Positions 9,621-20,881 of a stretch of DNA of 64,000 bases are shown here, one piece after another. A program made the translations under genes and the position numbers. Source of the DNA: Nemertoderma westbladi (Eukaryota; Xenacoelomorpha; Nemertodermatida; Nemertodermatidae); assembly GCA_032718475.1 (NCBI GenBank), contig JAUCBJ010001848.1, positions 1-64,000 on the forward strand. Reading direction: 5' to 3'. Position 1 is the stretch's first letter; the number at the start of each line of letters is the position of its first letter. The notes under the pieces are model-generated. The model worked only from the letters and a program-made list of their open reading frames with translations. It searched no databases and was not told where the DNA came from.

Positions 9621-11293
9621 TTAGGAATGCTGTGCCGGCTTGTCAACAAAATTGCACCGCCACAACTCCCTATCACCCATGACATTTGCTAGATCATCCA
9701 CATCTTTAAGGCCAGTGTCCTTTAAGATGCGTCTCAAGAAAGTCATGGGCTGTCCACTATGCTTATTCACTCCATGAGGCTGCCAAAGTACAAGATTAAG
9801 CACTGGCTGGTCCTCACGGCGAAAGCAATGTCCTGCCAAGCGGAGGCGATTTTGTTCTAGTGTCAAGCTTGGGGAAACCAATGAGACACCTCCAATGTTA
9901 TATAGTGTCTGGTTGGAGATGTGTGCATTGTACTTGACACAATGAACCCGGCGTAGCATTCTTGTGAATGTGCCATCCAGAGATTTGGTGTCCTCAGCAG
10001 TTAGAGCCCAGCATGGACTCCCGTAGAAGAGTACTGGAACTACTGCTGCTCTAAATAATCGGACCTTAAGTTTCCGATTAATTCTCGGTGACTTCCAAAT
10101 CCTGGAAAGCCTATTCAAGGCTGCCCATGCCTTTCCCTTACGTATTCGAAGGTCCTCACCTGACTTCCGGATCCATGATCCCAGGTAACAGAAGTCGTCC
10201 ACATGCTCAAGCATACCATCCTTTGAGCTTATGCTCATCCGATCAGAGACTTGCTGAGGACTTTCAAAGTTAACTGTCAGAATTTTGGTCTTTCTGGAGT
10301 TAATAAAAAGACCAACACTAGAAGCAGCATGTTCTAATGTGCTGAGGAGCCGTTAGGCTCCCTCTAATGATTCTGAGAGTACTCCTAAGTCATCAGCAAA
10401 GTCTAGATCAGTTAGGTACTTGGCAGGATTTCCTCGACTTCTGGAGCCAGTAGGTGGAGTTATCATCACCCCATCATCATTATGATGATCTAAGGACATG
10501 CGTAGAACATAGTCAACCACAATAATGAACAAGAATGGTGCAAGTGTGTCTCCTTGGAGGACGCCCCATAACACTTCAAATGGTTCTGTGTCACCGTCAA
10601 CAGTAGACACAAATGTTGTCGAACCATCGTATACTGATCTGATTGCTGCAATAATTTCATCAGGAATCCCATATAATGAAAGTATGCTGAACATACGTGA
10701 GCGAGAGACTGAATCAAAGGCCTTGAAGAAGTCAACAAAGATAACAGCCAGATGCCTGTCTTTCTTTTTTGATAATTCTTCAATTATCCTTCTAAGTGCC
10801 AAAATGGGCTCCATGGTCCCACGACCTTTACGGAACCCATTCTGATTTCCACGGAGCAGTCTCTCAATGGGATCCCTGATGCGATTTAATAGAATCCTAT
10901 TGTATAGCTTTGCAGCAATCGAGATCAATGAGATTCCCCGAAAAGAACCATATAGTGTTAGGTTGCCCTTCTTGGGAACTGGCACCAACTTATTTGTTTT
11001 CATTTCTTGTGGGACTCTTGTTGTTCGATACATGTCTACTATGATGGGATAGATGAGCTTTAAACACTCAGGTATTTTAAAGACCTCAGGGGGAACAACA
11101 TCTACTCCACTGGCACGATTGGTCTTAATGCTCTTTGCAGCAGCCTTCACTTCTGCAAAGGAGATATCGCCAATGGGAATATCTGGGAGTACAGACTCAG
11201 ACACTTTTACTTCTATAAAGTTATCTGGCAATACCCTAAAATGATTGAGGAGCTTTTCAAAGTGGGCTTTCCAACCATTGAGGCGATCGGCTG
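9621..11293 (-). pseudogene. RTE copy B reverse transcriptase ORF, one nonsense codon
   Basis: The frame is continuous from the junction with copy C to the TAA at 9621, except for a TAA at 10353-10355 where copy C has CAA. The protein contains KTNRASGVD, the fingers region NGFRKGRGTMEP, FVDFFKAFDSV, GVLQGDTLAP, and the active site DLDFADDLG. It then continues to the thumb and C-terminal region ending KPAQHS. The apparent N-terminal run of valines is the translated simple repeat of the junction, not part of the protein. Confidence 0.85.
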
Positions 11294-11350
11294 GTACTAC
11301 TACTACTACTACTACTACTATGATCGGCATGCTGCATTGCAGCTGCATTT

Positions 11351-13850
11351 TTAAGAATGCTGTGCCGGCTTGTCAACAAAATTGCACCGCCACAACTCCC
11401 TATCACCCATGACATTTGCTAGATCATCCGCATCTTTAAGGCCAGTGTCCTTTAAGATGCGTCTCAAGAAAGTCATGGGCTGTCCACCATGCTTATTCAC
11501 TCCATGAGGCTGCCAAAGTACAAGATTATGCACTGGCTGGTCCTCACGGCGAAAGCAATGTCCTGCAAAGCAGAGGCGATTTTGTTCTAGTGTCAAGCTT
11601 GGGGGAACCAATGAGACACCTCCAATGTTATATAGTGTCTGGTTGGAGATGTGTGCATTGTACTTGACACAATGAACCCGGCGTAGCATTCTTGTGAATG
11701 TGCCATCCAGAGATTTGGTGTCCTCAGCAGTTTGAGCCCAGCATGGACTCCCGTAGAGGAGTACTGGAACTACTGCTGCTCTAAATAATCGGACCTTAAG
11801 TTTCCGATTAATTCTCGGTGACTTCCAAATCCTGGAAAGCCTATTCAAGGCTGCCCATGCATTTCCCTTACGTATTCGAAGGTCCTCACCTGACTTCCGG
11901 ATCCATGACCCAGGTAACAGAAGTCGTCCACATGCTCAAGCATACCATCCTTTGAGCTTATGTTCATCCGATCAGAGACTTGCTGAGGACTTTCAAAGTT
12001 AACTGTCAGAATTTTGGTCTTTCTGGAGTTAATAAAAAGACCAACACTAGAAGCAGCATGTTCTAATGAGCTGAGGAGCCGTTGGGCTCCCTCTAATGAT
12101 TCTGATAGTACTCCTAAGTCATCAGCAAAGTCTAGATCAGTTAGGTACTTGGCAGGATTTCCTCGACTTCTGGAGCCAGTAGGTGGAGTTATCATCACCC
12201 CATCATCATTATGATGATCTAAGGACATGCGTAGAACATAGTCAACCACAATAATGAACAAGAATGGTGCAAGTGTGTCTCCTTGGAGGACGCCCCATAA
12301 CACTTCAAATGGTTCTGTGTCACCGTCAACAGTAGACACAAATGTTGTCGAACCATCGTATACTGATCTGATTGCTGCAATAATTTCATCAGGAATCCCA
12401 TATAATGAAAGTATGCTGAACATACGTGAGCGAGAGACTGAATCAAAGGCCTTGAAGAAGTCAACAAAGATAACAGCCAGATGCCTGTCTTTCTTTTTTG
12501 ATAACTCTTCAATTATCCTTCTAAGTGCCAAAATGGGCTCCATGGTCCCACGACCTTTACGGAACCCATTCTGATTTCCACGGAGCAGTCTCTCAATGGG
12601 ATCCCTGATGCGATTTAATAGAATCCTATTGTATAGCTTTGCAGCAATCGAGATCAATGAGATTCCCCGAAAAGAACCATAGAGTGTTAGGTTGCCCTTC
12701 TTGGGAACTGGCACCAACTTATTTGTTTTCATTTCTTGTGGGACTCTTGTTGTTCGGTACATGTCTACTATGATGGGATAGATGAGCTTTAAACACTCAG
12801 GTATTTTAAAGACCTCAGGGGGAACACCATCTACTCCACTGGCACGATTGGTCTTAATGCTCTTTGCAGCAGCCTTCACTTCTGCAAAGGAGATATCGCC
12901 AATGGGAATATCTGGGAGTACAGACTCAGACACTTTTACTTCAATAAAGTTATCAGGCAATACCCTGTCATTATTGAGGAGCTTTTCAAAGTGGGCTTTC
13001 CAACCATTGAGGCGATCGGCTGGTGATTCAGCCTTAACCTTGGTGGTTGGTTGGCTTTTCGGCCCAGTAAGCAGATTGATCGATTTCCATGCCTGGGATG
13101 ATTGCCTGCTGTCGTCAGCATCATTGATGGCATCAACCTGTTGGTTTATTAGCTCCCGTAGATTAGCAGAGTACTGCCTGTTCAGGGACCTAGATGCAGC
13201 CTTAACTGCATTCTTGGCCGCTGTAGTCTGTTTGAGTCGGGACTCTTTTTGCGCCTTATGAAGGTCATTTCGGCACTTCTGAATTTTGTTGTCATTCCAG
13301 GGGGCCCTTTTCCTGTTTCGAGGGTATACAGGAACTGTATACAGGATCGGCTGGTGATTCAGCCTTAACCTTGGTGGTTGGTTGGCTTTTCCGCCCAGTA
13401 AGCAGATTGATCGATTTCCATGCCTGGGATGATTGCCTGCATCAACCTGTTGGTTTATTAGCTCCTGTAGATTAACAGAGTACTGCCTGTCCAGGGACCT
13501 AGATGCAGCCTTAACTGCATTCTTGGCCGCTAAAGTCTGTTTGAGTCGGGACTCTTTCTGCGCCTTATGAAGGTCGTTTCGGCACTTTTGAATTTTGTTG
13601 TCAGTCCAGGGGGGCCCTTTTGCTGTTTCGAGGGTATACAGGAACTGTTTCTGCAGCTGCTAACTTAACTGCTTCTGTAAAGGCAGTATAGCCCTCACAG
13701 TGATCTGCCGCCTCAGAAGCAAGAGCCTCATACCTGTTACTCAGCTGTAGTGTGAAGCTGGATCTCACACTTGGCTGTTGCAACAGAGAAGACCAGTCAT
13801 GCTGCGGCAAGGCTGATTTCGTTGTTCTGCTAGCACGCAGACTGAGTCTC
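11351..13850 (-). pseudogene. RTE copy C reverse transcriptase ORF with linker, frameshifted
   Basis: This is the longest of the three copies. The frame 12960-11845 covers the whole catalytic core including FADD. Near 11908 a single base present in copies A and B is missing, which moves the last third (11848-11351) to another frame. Upstream of 12960 lies the Lys/Arg-rich linker between the endonuclease and reverse transcriptase, disrupted by an internal duplication. The truncated 5' end falls at 13850, so the AP endonuclease domain is absent. Confidence 0.8.
13014..13651 (-). repeat. Tandem duplication of about 320 bp in RTE copy C
   Basis: The segment 13014-13333 (starting gatcggctggtgattcagcc) is repeated at 13346-13651. 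The second copy lacks about 20 bases near 13440. Both copies end in ggtatacaggaactgt. It duplicates the linker region of ORF2. Confidence 0.8.
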
Positions 13851-13972
13851 ACCGGAGGCTAGGTGAGTGCAACAAACATTTTCGCTACCTAGACCGATTT
13901 GGGCAGGGGGAACTAGCAAGTGAGAGGGCGAGGGGGGTCGCCACAGAACTGTTCGAATTTTGGCGATCCGAG

Positions 13973-14686
13973 GTGGTGGAGGCAATTGTGGTGTATGTAG
14001 GGCCCTATCTAGTAGATGCAAGGGGGATTAAGTTAGTGGGGTGGGCGGACCCGCACAACACCGAATCTAAGGTTAACCCCGAAGATTTGGTGTCGTCGGT
14101 CAGTAGGAACCTCAGTAAGCATGGGAAAATTAGTAGGACGAACAGGCGACGGGAGTCCATCGCAACCGAAAAGTACGCTACATCCTCTGCGAAGGCAAGA
14201 AGAGTGTTAGAGATAGATCTGGCGTGTCAGTTAGACATTGTCGCTCTGGATCAAAAGGAACTAGAGAGACAGCTGGAAGAGGGGACTGCGCTACTAGAAA
14301 GGGAAAGGGAGCTAGCCAGAGAGTGTAAAGAGAGCGCCGAGAGGGTGGCAAGAAACTATAGAGAGCGGGATGAGCGAGAGATGAGGGAAGAGAACGAGCG
14401 CAAAGAACGAGAGGCGAGGGGAGAGAACGAGCACAGAGAGCAGGAAGCGAGGAAAGCTGAGAGGATTGAGAGAGAAGAGAATGAGCGCAAAGAGCGGGAA
14501 GCGAGGAGAGCTGAGAGGATTGAGAGAGAAGTGAACGAGTGCAGAGAGTGGGAGGTGAGAGAGGTGAACGAGCGTAGAGAGCGGGATGCAAGGGAAGCAG
14601 AGTTAGCTGATCAGAGTATTAGAGAGGATAGAGAAAGAGAGAGAGGGTGGGTACACGTATGCGGGATGATATGCATACCCAGTTGA
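13973..14686 (+). pseudogene. BEL-C gag-like coiled-coil ORF (counterpart of BEL-B ORF-b)
   Basis: The 237-residue frame begins with VVYVGPYLVDARG and VNPED motifs shared with BEL-B 40351-41370. It continues as a Glu/Arg-rich helix (RERELAREC, EENERKEREAR repeats) that should form a coiled coil. After the stop, a FINTPLTGT-like motif and a G run (about 14728-14818) match the end of BEL-B ORF-b in another frame. It is presumed to be a structural gag-region protein. Confidence 0.65.
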
Positions 14687-14920
14687 GGCGTGTTAATGCA
14701 ATATCAGGCATATTTATGAGGAACCAGGGGTGATGGAAACCTTTGTTAATACCCCACTTACAGGTACCGGACGACAGACCCAAGACTGGTGTGACCGCAC
14801 AAGCGGGGTGGGGGGGGGAGTAATGATAATACTTTTGGTGAAAACGTTAATATTAAACCAACCCCCTAAGATCCAAACACATCATGTGACACAGAGATAT
14901 GGAGGGGACCGCTACCCCCG

Positions 14921-15322
14921 ATGATATATCCTACTCAGGGAAAGTCAACGTACCCGAGAGGTGAAGCATACCCAACATTAAAAGAACCTGTATCCCTACT
15001 GTCGAGCGCGCTAGAAGTTCAAGCGATGGGAATGGCAACACTCATCGACGCGCTAAAAACTAGAATTGAGCTGCCACCCCTGCCTGGAGCCTTTCAAGTT
15101 TGATGGTAGCCAGCCAGAAGAATATCTACAGTTCCGGCGAATGTACTGCAATGAGATTTTGACAAAAAATCTCACACAGGAGGAGTGCCTTAAATACCTA
15201 CAAGTCTATACAGGGGGGCCAGCTTACAACATCGTGAGGCAATACCAAGGTATTGAAGGAGGATTCATGACTGCATGGAGAGCCCTGGACAGAGGATTTG
15301 GCCATCCTGCGAAGATTATCTG
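14921..15322 (+). pseudogene. BEL-C start of gag-pol (DUF1759-like gag), truncated
   Basis: Two overlapping frames (14921-15103 and 15066-15322) match BEL-B pol residues about 18-150: QAMGMATLIDALKTRIELPP, then FKFDGSQPEEYLQFRR, YLQVYTGGPAY and GHPAKII. This region resembles the DUF1759 capsid-type domain of BEL/Pao gag. A frameshift separates the two parts near 15085. The similarity ends at 15322, where minus-strand BEL-D sequence begins. Confidence 0.75.
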
Positions 15323-17216
15323 GGACCTGCTGGGAAGACCTGTTCTTGTGGTCCTCCAGCTGCCAGAGCAGCCGATTCATCCCCCGTCGTCCCTCGTCCA
15401 CCCACTCAACAGCTGAAGCGGGAGCCGCCAACATGGTAGCGGGGTGACGCGTAGGGATGACGGGAGACAAGTCATTTATGTCTTGCTCGGCGTCCAGGAC
15501 TGGATATGGTTCCGGGGCTTGTCTACTGGGCACAGGTAGTTTAGTACTGTGCAAAGGGAATTTAGAGTTAGGTTCTGGAAGTACAGGGGTCTCTATAACC
15601 GGAGTGGCTTCAATGACAGGCCTAATTATTTCGCTCTCGTCTACTATAGTAGGAAGTCTGTCTACTCTAATAATTTGGTCTATAGGCTCAGGATTACTTA
15701 AGTCTACACTAGCTAGTTGCCTTCTCACCGCCGGAGGCAAATTAGGCAACTTCTGCCGGTGTGGCGCTCTTCTATGTCCGCTGGAACGAGATTTATTACC
15801 TCTACCTTCAGGATCTGTTGTATCACCTTCATCGGAGGAGGTAAATCCCTGTCTTCTGGGAGTAGATCGACTCAGTAGCTGCATCTGAGTAGCTGCCCTT
15901 TGTTTATTCAAGTAATCTTGTTTCGCCTGAAGGTTTTCCAACTCTAGTTGGGTTGTCGCTTCAGAAGCTCGTCGTTCTGCTTCTACCACTGCCGCTGCCG
16001 CTTTTCTTTCAGCTTCTGCCGATGCCGCTGCCGCTGCCTTTCTGTCTTCTATTTGTTTTTTCTTTAGTTGTTCTTCTTGGTCCATTGTGATGAGAATGCT
16101 TTCATCAAATTTAGCCTGCTCAGCAGCTAATATTTCCGCATCTAATGAGTCCAACACGAATTTGGCTCCCTCACTATTAGGGTGAAGTCCAGCTAGCCGT
16201 CTCCTTAGCTCTTTGTCATCTATAAATCGTTGATAATCCGACAGATAGATGTCAATCGCATCCTTCTTCTGATGTTTTTCGGATATCGCTTCGCCTTCCA
16301 CATGAGAAAAGGTGGCGTCTGTTGATTCTCCGTGGGTCATGCGCTCGGTTAGCTGAACTTTCCGTTGTGTCGTTCCCTGGACCTTAAGACTCACCCGTTG
16401 GAACCAAGTCTTTACAGCCACTTGCAACGACGTGTCTTGGCTTCTCTTCGAGGCTTCTTCGAAGGCTGAAAGGGTTAGTCTGATCCGTAAGATTCGTTCT
16501 TGCACTTGATAAAGCAGCTCTCCCTGCTCTTGAGGTCCTTGACGTTGTTGAAATAGGTGTTCTTCTAATCGCTCCAAAGAGTTGAAGAATCTCTGGACAT
16601 ATCCTGCTGCTGACCTCTTCCATACAGCTGGATCTCTAGTGTCCCTTACTATTCCCATTCTGTATAAGTCCTCCCAGGCAGCTTCCGATAAGTTAAACGG
16701 GAGTCCGGGTCCGGGGAAGTTCCATTGCGTCTCGACAATAGACCTCAGTTCCTCCATAGTGTATCCTGCATAACTGTCCCTGTTCAATCTCTTATTTCTT
16801 GCCCAATCGGCTTGATGTTCCTCCACCGCGATCAATACTCTAGTGAGTACAGCCCCAGGAAGAATTAGAAGTGGATCTGGGTAAACCGCTTCTGCCATCT
16901 TTGCTCCGATCTCGGGCGTCAACTCTTCAGTGTCTGAACTACTAGAGTTATCGTGCCGTTGAGAAATAAGTTCTCGGTTCGGGTGCTGCTGCTGTTTAAC
17001 AGCTGTCTCTTGGTCTCGCTTAACTTGAGCCCTAGTGCCTATAATAGACCTATGGTGCTTTACTAGCCTAGGGTCTGATAGAACTACTGTAGGGATGACC
17101 TTTCTTACAGTAGGAGGGGACTTGGACTTTGGTCTCAGATGTTCGATACTCTTGTCTGGGTCACAGATTGTTCTTTCTAGGAGACTATCTGACAGTGTTT
17201 GCTTTGTGTCAGCCAT
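15322..17216 (-). pseudogene. BEL-D gag N-terminal region, C-terminus lost
   Basis: About 630 residues are open from an ATG at 17216. There is no catalytic domain. Residues about 300-460 are rich in Ala, Glu, Lys and Arg (QLKKKQIEDRKAAAAASAEA) and should form a long coiled coil, resembling the gag of BEL-A. The reading frame passes the junction at about 15322 into BEL-C DNA, so the last residues are not native. I infer a BEL/Pao gag from the coiled-coil architecture and context; no signature motif confirms it. Confidence 0.5.
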
Positions 17217-17707
17217 GATTGATTTTACAGTTGAATGGCTACTACTATAATGACAGTTAAAGCAAGTCTAGTAATTCAGTATCAACTGTAAGCCTAGTAG
17301 TTAGTTACCGATACCGTTACTCAGTGTAATGTGATATATATAATTAATATTAAAATACCGGTATACACTTATAGTATATATATAAGTATTATTTACAGAC
17401 TAGGATCAGTCACAGAATACCGGTATAAAAGTTCAGCCTAAATTTATATAAATAAACATAATAAGCCTACCGTAAATACCGGTAATGTCAATTATTTAAT
17501 AATAACTGAATTTCTGAATTTTAGGGTTACTTCCCTTTACTTTATTACTGATATTAAGCAGTAGTTCAACTGATATTGAGACCTAATTTATGTATAACAG
17601 GCCTACTATTTTATAAATCTGTTTGAGTGGATTTATAAATATATATACCCGTACAATGGGTTTTGACAATGTTTGAAATAAATGTTATTATTTCTGGATA
17701 AGGAGTC
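17217..17707 (-). other. Presumed 5' leader of BEL-D, non-coding
   Basis: AT-rich, with repeated 'accggtat' words and no ORF or RNA gene. It ends with GAGTC (17703-17707), the left target duplication of BEL-A. Before BEL-A inserted it continued at 52630. Confidence 0.4.
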
Positions 17708-17845
17708 TGATGAATTATTTCACTATAAGATAGCATTTGTAGTTTAACTTTAACGTAAAAACTTTCGAAAATCCGACGCATTTTGAGTAAGTTACAGTAA
17801 TGTAATATGCCTATTCATATTTGTATACATAAAACCCCTAGTTAC

Positions 17846-17922
17846 TCTCGTGGCGTAGTGGTCAGATGGTTAAGGCGTTGGTTACATTACAGATAGGTTA
17901 CGAGTTCGAAATCCGGTCGGGA
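17846..17922 (+). other. tRNA-like segment in BEL-A left LTR
   Basis: It has an A-box-like sequence (TGGCGTAGTGG...GGTTAAGGCG) and a B-box-like GAGTTCGAAATCC with one extra A. The ends can pair in part as an acceptor stem (TCTCG/CGGGA). It is not a standard tRNA. A tRNA-derived SINE captured in the LTR, or an internal Pol III promoter, are possible readings. Confidence 0.45.
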
Positions 17923-18099
17923 AATTTGTATTTTGGGGCCATTTATTTTCATTTGGTACAGATTGGTAAGCCAATGAGGTGCGTACAACGTATCGAACGA
18001 TGAGTTGGGCCAATCATAGGGCATGGAATATCTTATTGCTCCAATGTGAGGCCATCGAATACTCTTGAAGGTTCTAGTGAATTCTATGTCCCAGATTTA

Positions 18100-18108
18100 G
18101 TATATAAA
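18100..18108 (+). promoter_or_regulatory. TATA box of BEL-A left LTR
   Basis: GTATATAAAG lies about 390 bp inside the LTR, a plausible core promoter for the genomic RNA. An identical element is present at 49331-49340 in the right LTR. Confidence 0.5.
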
Positions 18109-19853
18109 GGGCTGGTTTGCCTTCGGTTATCACAAATAACACTTATCATTATACTTGCTTAGCTTACTCTTGTAAACTTGCTGCACTAGTTGCACTAATC
18201 ATTTCGTTATACTTTGTTAGTTTCTTGTTGAAACTATTGTAATTCTGTTTGATAAATCTTTGGCTAAACTGTAAATACACTGCAAACTCCTGAACATGTT
18301 TCTTTTGGTCCAACCTTGGGACAGCCAAACATCGGGAAGATGGCAGCCTAGACCGTTAGGCCATCAGCAACGCAGGGGAAAGATGTCCACAACACGCTAG
18401 CGCCCACATTGGATTTGACTGCGCACCCCCTTCGCCCTTCGAAATACTCCACTTGCCATGCAGCGCCCGCTTTATGAGGAAGGTAAGACTTTGTTCGACG
18501 CCCTTGCCCGCCGTAAGACCTATAGATCAGGGTAAGCGTGACGCCGTCCTGGACGCCGCAAAATTTAGGATCAAATAATTATATTTAGGCAGAAACCCCC
18601 TTTGTCAGTCCTGCGAACCCCTGGGTTAACCTGTATTTCTCACAGGTGCGAACTATTGCCATTCGTCAGTACGCGAGTACATAGGTACAGACAGCATATG
18701 TTCCATAATTTAGTGATTCGTTGTACTGACTGTTTGGTACCGGTTCGCTTTGTAGAACATACATTAGTACCCCCCCCCCCCCCCTGCCTGGAGTTAGTTA
18801 TTTGATCAGGCAAGGAGTACTTCTGCTACCGGCACACCGCTTGGCCTAGGGAGGTTTTATTAATATCCTACCGCGCCTTGCCACGTACTGATAGGTATTG
18901 CTGCTAACTACCGCGGCAACAAAGTTCTAGAATTAAATTTGTATACCAGATCAGCTAACGTACGGTAGTGATTAACCCCTATTTCTTATCTTACAACCAG
19001 AATCTGGTATTAGTGCCGATCACAGGTGTAGTTACTAACACCGTGGTTGCCCATTGAGTTGTGGATAGGAAGGAGAGAGCTTTGACGTCATTTGTGAGTA
19101 TAAAGTTCTACAAAACGCGACTAGTTCATTTTAGTAGCTAGCGCACGGTATCATTTCGGTCAGAAAATCACTAAAACCTAGTGAAAAGATATACACCAAA
19201 ATTGTTTTATTTGTAACACACCCACACACACACGCCCTAAAACATATTTACCCTTAGAGTTCTACTAGTTATAGCATACTATATATTACTTTAGGCAGAA
19301 TTTATCTGTATTTGTAAATTAGGATCTGATATTTAGTTACAGCAAGAAGGAGTATTTCATTTTCGTTATTAAACTGTTGTTTTCTGCTCAGCAGTATTGT
19401 TACATTAGGCACGACCTTTTTTAGGCTGATTCAGACAGGGAGATCAGTATTGTAACGCTAGGGCTGTAACCCACCTAGCTCGTATATAAACCATATAAAT
19501 CACACCGCGGCAAGTTACGGTATTTAGGACTGTCAGCGATAGTTAGGATTCGCTGCGCGGGGATTGTTTTCCCGTGAGTTTGGTCTGTTACTGTAACTGT
19601 ACATCTGCCTCACCGGTTAAAGGACAGGTATCCTTTTGTCTAGTTCGTAGGCATTAGACCCGCTCACGTACATAGAATAGACACTAGGCTCTGTTCCTCG
19701 CCAGTAGTAGTTTGTGTATTGTATCTGTTTGTTTAGATATCCTGGACTGGGATTTGTTGTCAGATACTGTACGAGCCCGTATACATTACTAGATCTTACG
19801 GTAAGATACATCGTTACTAGGATCCGGTAAGCGGTATACTACTGGACCTTACA

Positions 19854-20881
19854 GTGAGAAATATTTTATTAAATATCTCGACCGAAGGTGCGTGCGCATT
19901 TTAGGGTGAGATATATATATAAATATAGTTAGCTATTGTAAGTGAAAAATATATTATACAAATTAGTGTATAGTATTGTTTAGATCTGTTAGCTATTGAA
20001 AGAAGGAGATATTTAAAATTTAAGGTTAGTAAAATTTAGTAATTTGTAGAACGTCCCCTGCTTCAGTAGGCTTTAGGGTAGCTAGTACTTTCGTATTTAA
20101 TATTTGACTAGCTAATAGTTAGTTTGTAGCATTTTATTTTACCCCGTGTGTGTGCGGTGTTACTTTCGGTACTTGAAAAGGTACATAGGGTTTAAAGACC
20201 AAGTTGTATCGGTACCTAGGAAGATTTTTCGTAGCGTAGAAGTAAAACTCTCACCTTCGACCTTTCAGGACTCAAGGACTCATTTCTGGACCGCTTCCAG
20301 GATTAGACCGCTTTTCGCAATGTTTGGGAGACAAAAAATTCGTCCGCGCCGCCGAAAAACGGAACGACCCACATCCGGTTTGTATTTGGGAATTTGCACG
20401 ACTGGAAGATCAAAGGAACGTAAGTTTTACGACTCGCGTCGTTCAAACTTAAGAAAGCACTGTAGTACTCAAAATTTGTGGGTTTCACTGTCTATTAGTA
20501 GTGTTGTTGGTACTTATTTTCCCGTTAGACGTTGCTGTTTTGCCTATTATTTGTACTTGTTGATCTACATTTTGGTAACGTATACCGTTATCTCATTTAT
20601 TCGTACAAATTTAGCCGGTAGGCTAGATTATTACTTATTTTATTATATACCTTTGTTAGTTTTATTTGTACCGGTTAGGGTATATATATGATATATATAG
20701 ATATCAAGGTAAGTTTGACATTTCGACATTTCGCCATTTTGACATTTCGACATTCTGACTTTGTTGATTTATTTGTACCGGTTAGGGTATATATATACTA
20801 TATATACCAAGGTAAGTTTGACACTTCAACATTCAGACACTTTGACATTTTATTACCCGTACTTGACGTATATAATAAGAC
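19854..20881 (+). other. BEL-A 5' leader
   Basis: No convincing coding sequence; the 181-codon frame at 20146-20691 has no recognisable motif. No primer-binding site starting TGG is visible directly after the LTR, where the sequence reads GTGAGAAATATT. The end of the leader carries an imperfect tandem duplication with two splice-donor-like sites. Confidence 0.5.
20655..20820 (+). promoter_or_regulatory. Duplicated leader segment with two consensus splice donors
   Basis: The segment 'ttatttgtaccggttagggt' through 'caaggtaagtttgac' occurs twice, about 105 bp apart. Each copy ends in CAAG|GTAAGT, boundaries after 20708 and 20811, a perfect match to the metazoan 5' splice consensus. It could generate a spliced RNA for ORF3. 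The acceptor has not been located. Confidence 0.4.

Larger units (their letters stand above)
9571..13850 (-). mobile_element. RTE-like head-to-tail dimer (copies B and C)
   Basis: On the minus strand copy C (13850 to 11321) is followed by a TAG/TAC simple repeat (11294-11320), directly by 5'-truncated copy B (about 11294 to 9591) and by a second simple-repeat tail (9571-9590). The pair is flanked by a single 11-bp duplication, ACCGGAGGCTA, at 9562-9572 and 13851-13861, so it sits in BEL-C as one unit. Copies A, B and C are nearly identical where they overlap. Confidence 0.85.
17708..19853 (+). repeat. BEL-A left LTR
   Basis: 2146 bp, long for a BEL/Pao LTR. It contains a tRNA-like segment, a TATA box, a 15-base C run (18770-18784), a CRE octamer TGACGTCA at 19083-19090 and no convincing gene. 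Small ORFs inside it recur in the other LTR only because the LTRs are copies. Confidence 0.9.

Noticed and set aside
19617-19811. 64-codon minus ORF, and an ORF at 18602-18805, repeated at 52388-52582 and 49843-50031
   Set aside because: Copies of LTR sequence with no coding features, one antisense to the element.
19854-19880. Primer-binding sites for BEL-A and BEL-B
   Set aside because: Sequence just after each 5' LTR does not start with TGG and I could not match a tRNA end, so none is annotated.
20146-20691. 181-codon ORF in the BEL-A leader
   Set aside because: No motif, hydrophobic C-terminus from AT-rich sequence, and no counterpart in BEL-B or BEL-C.
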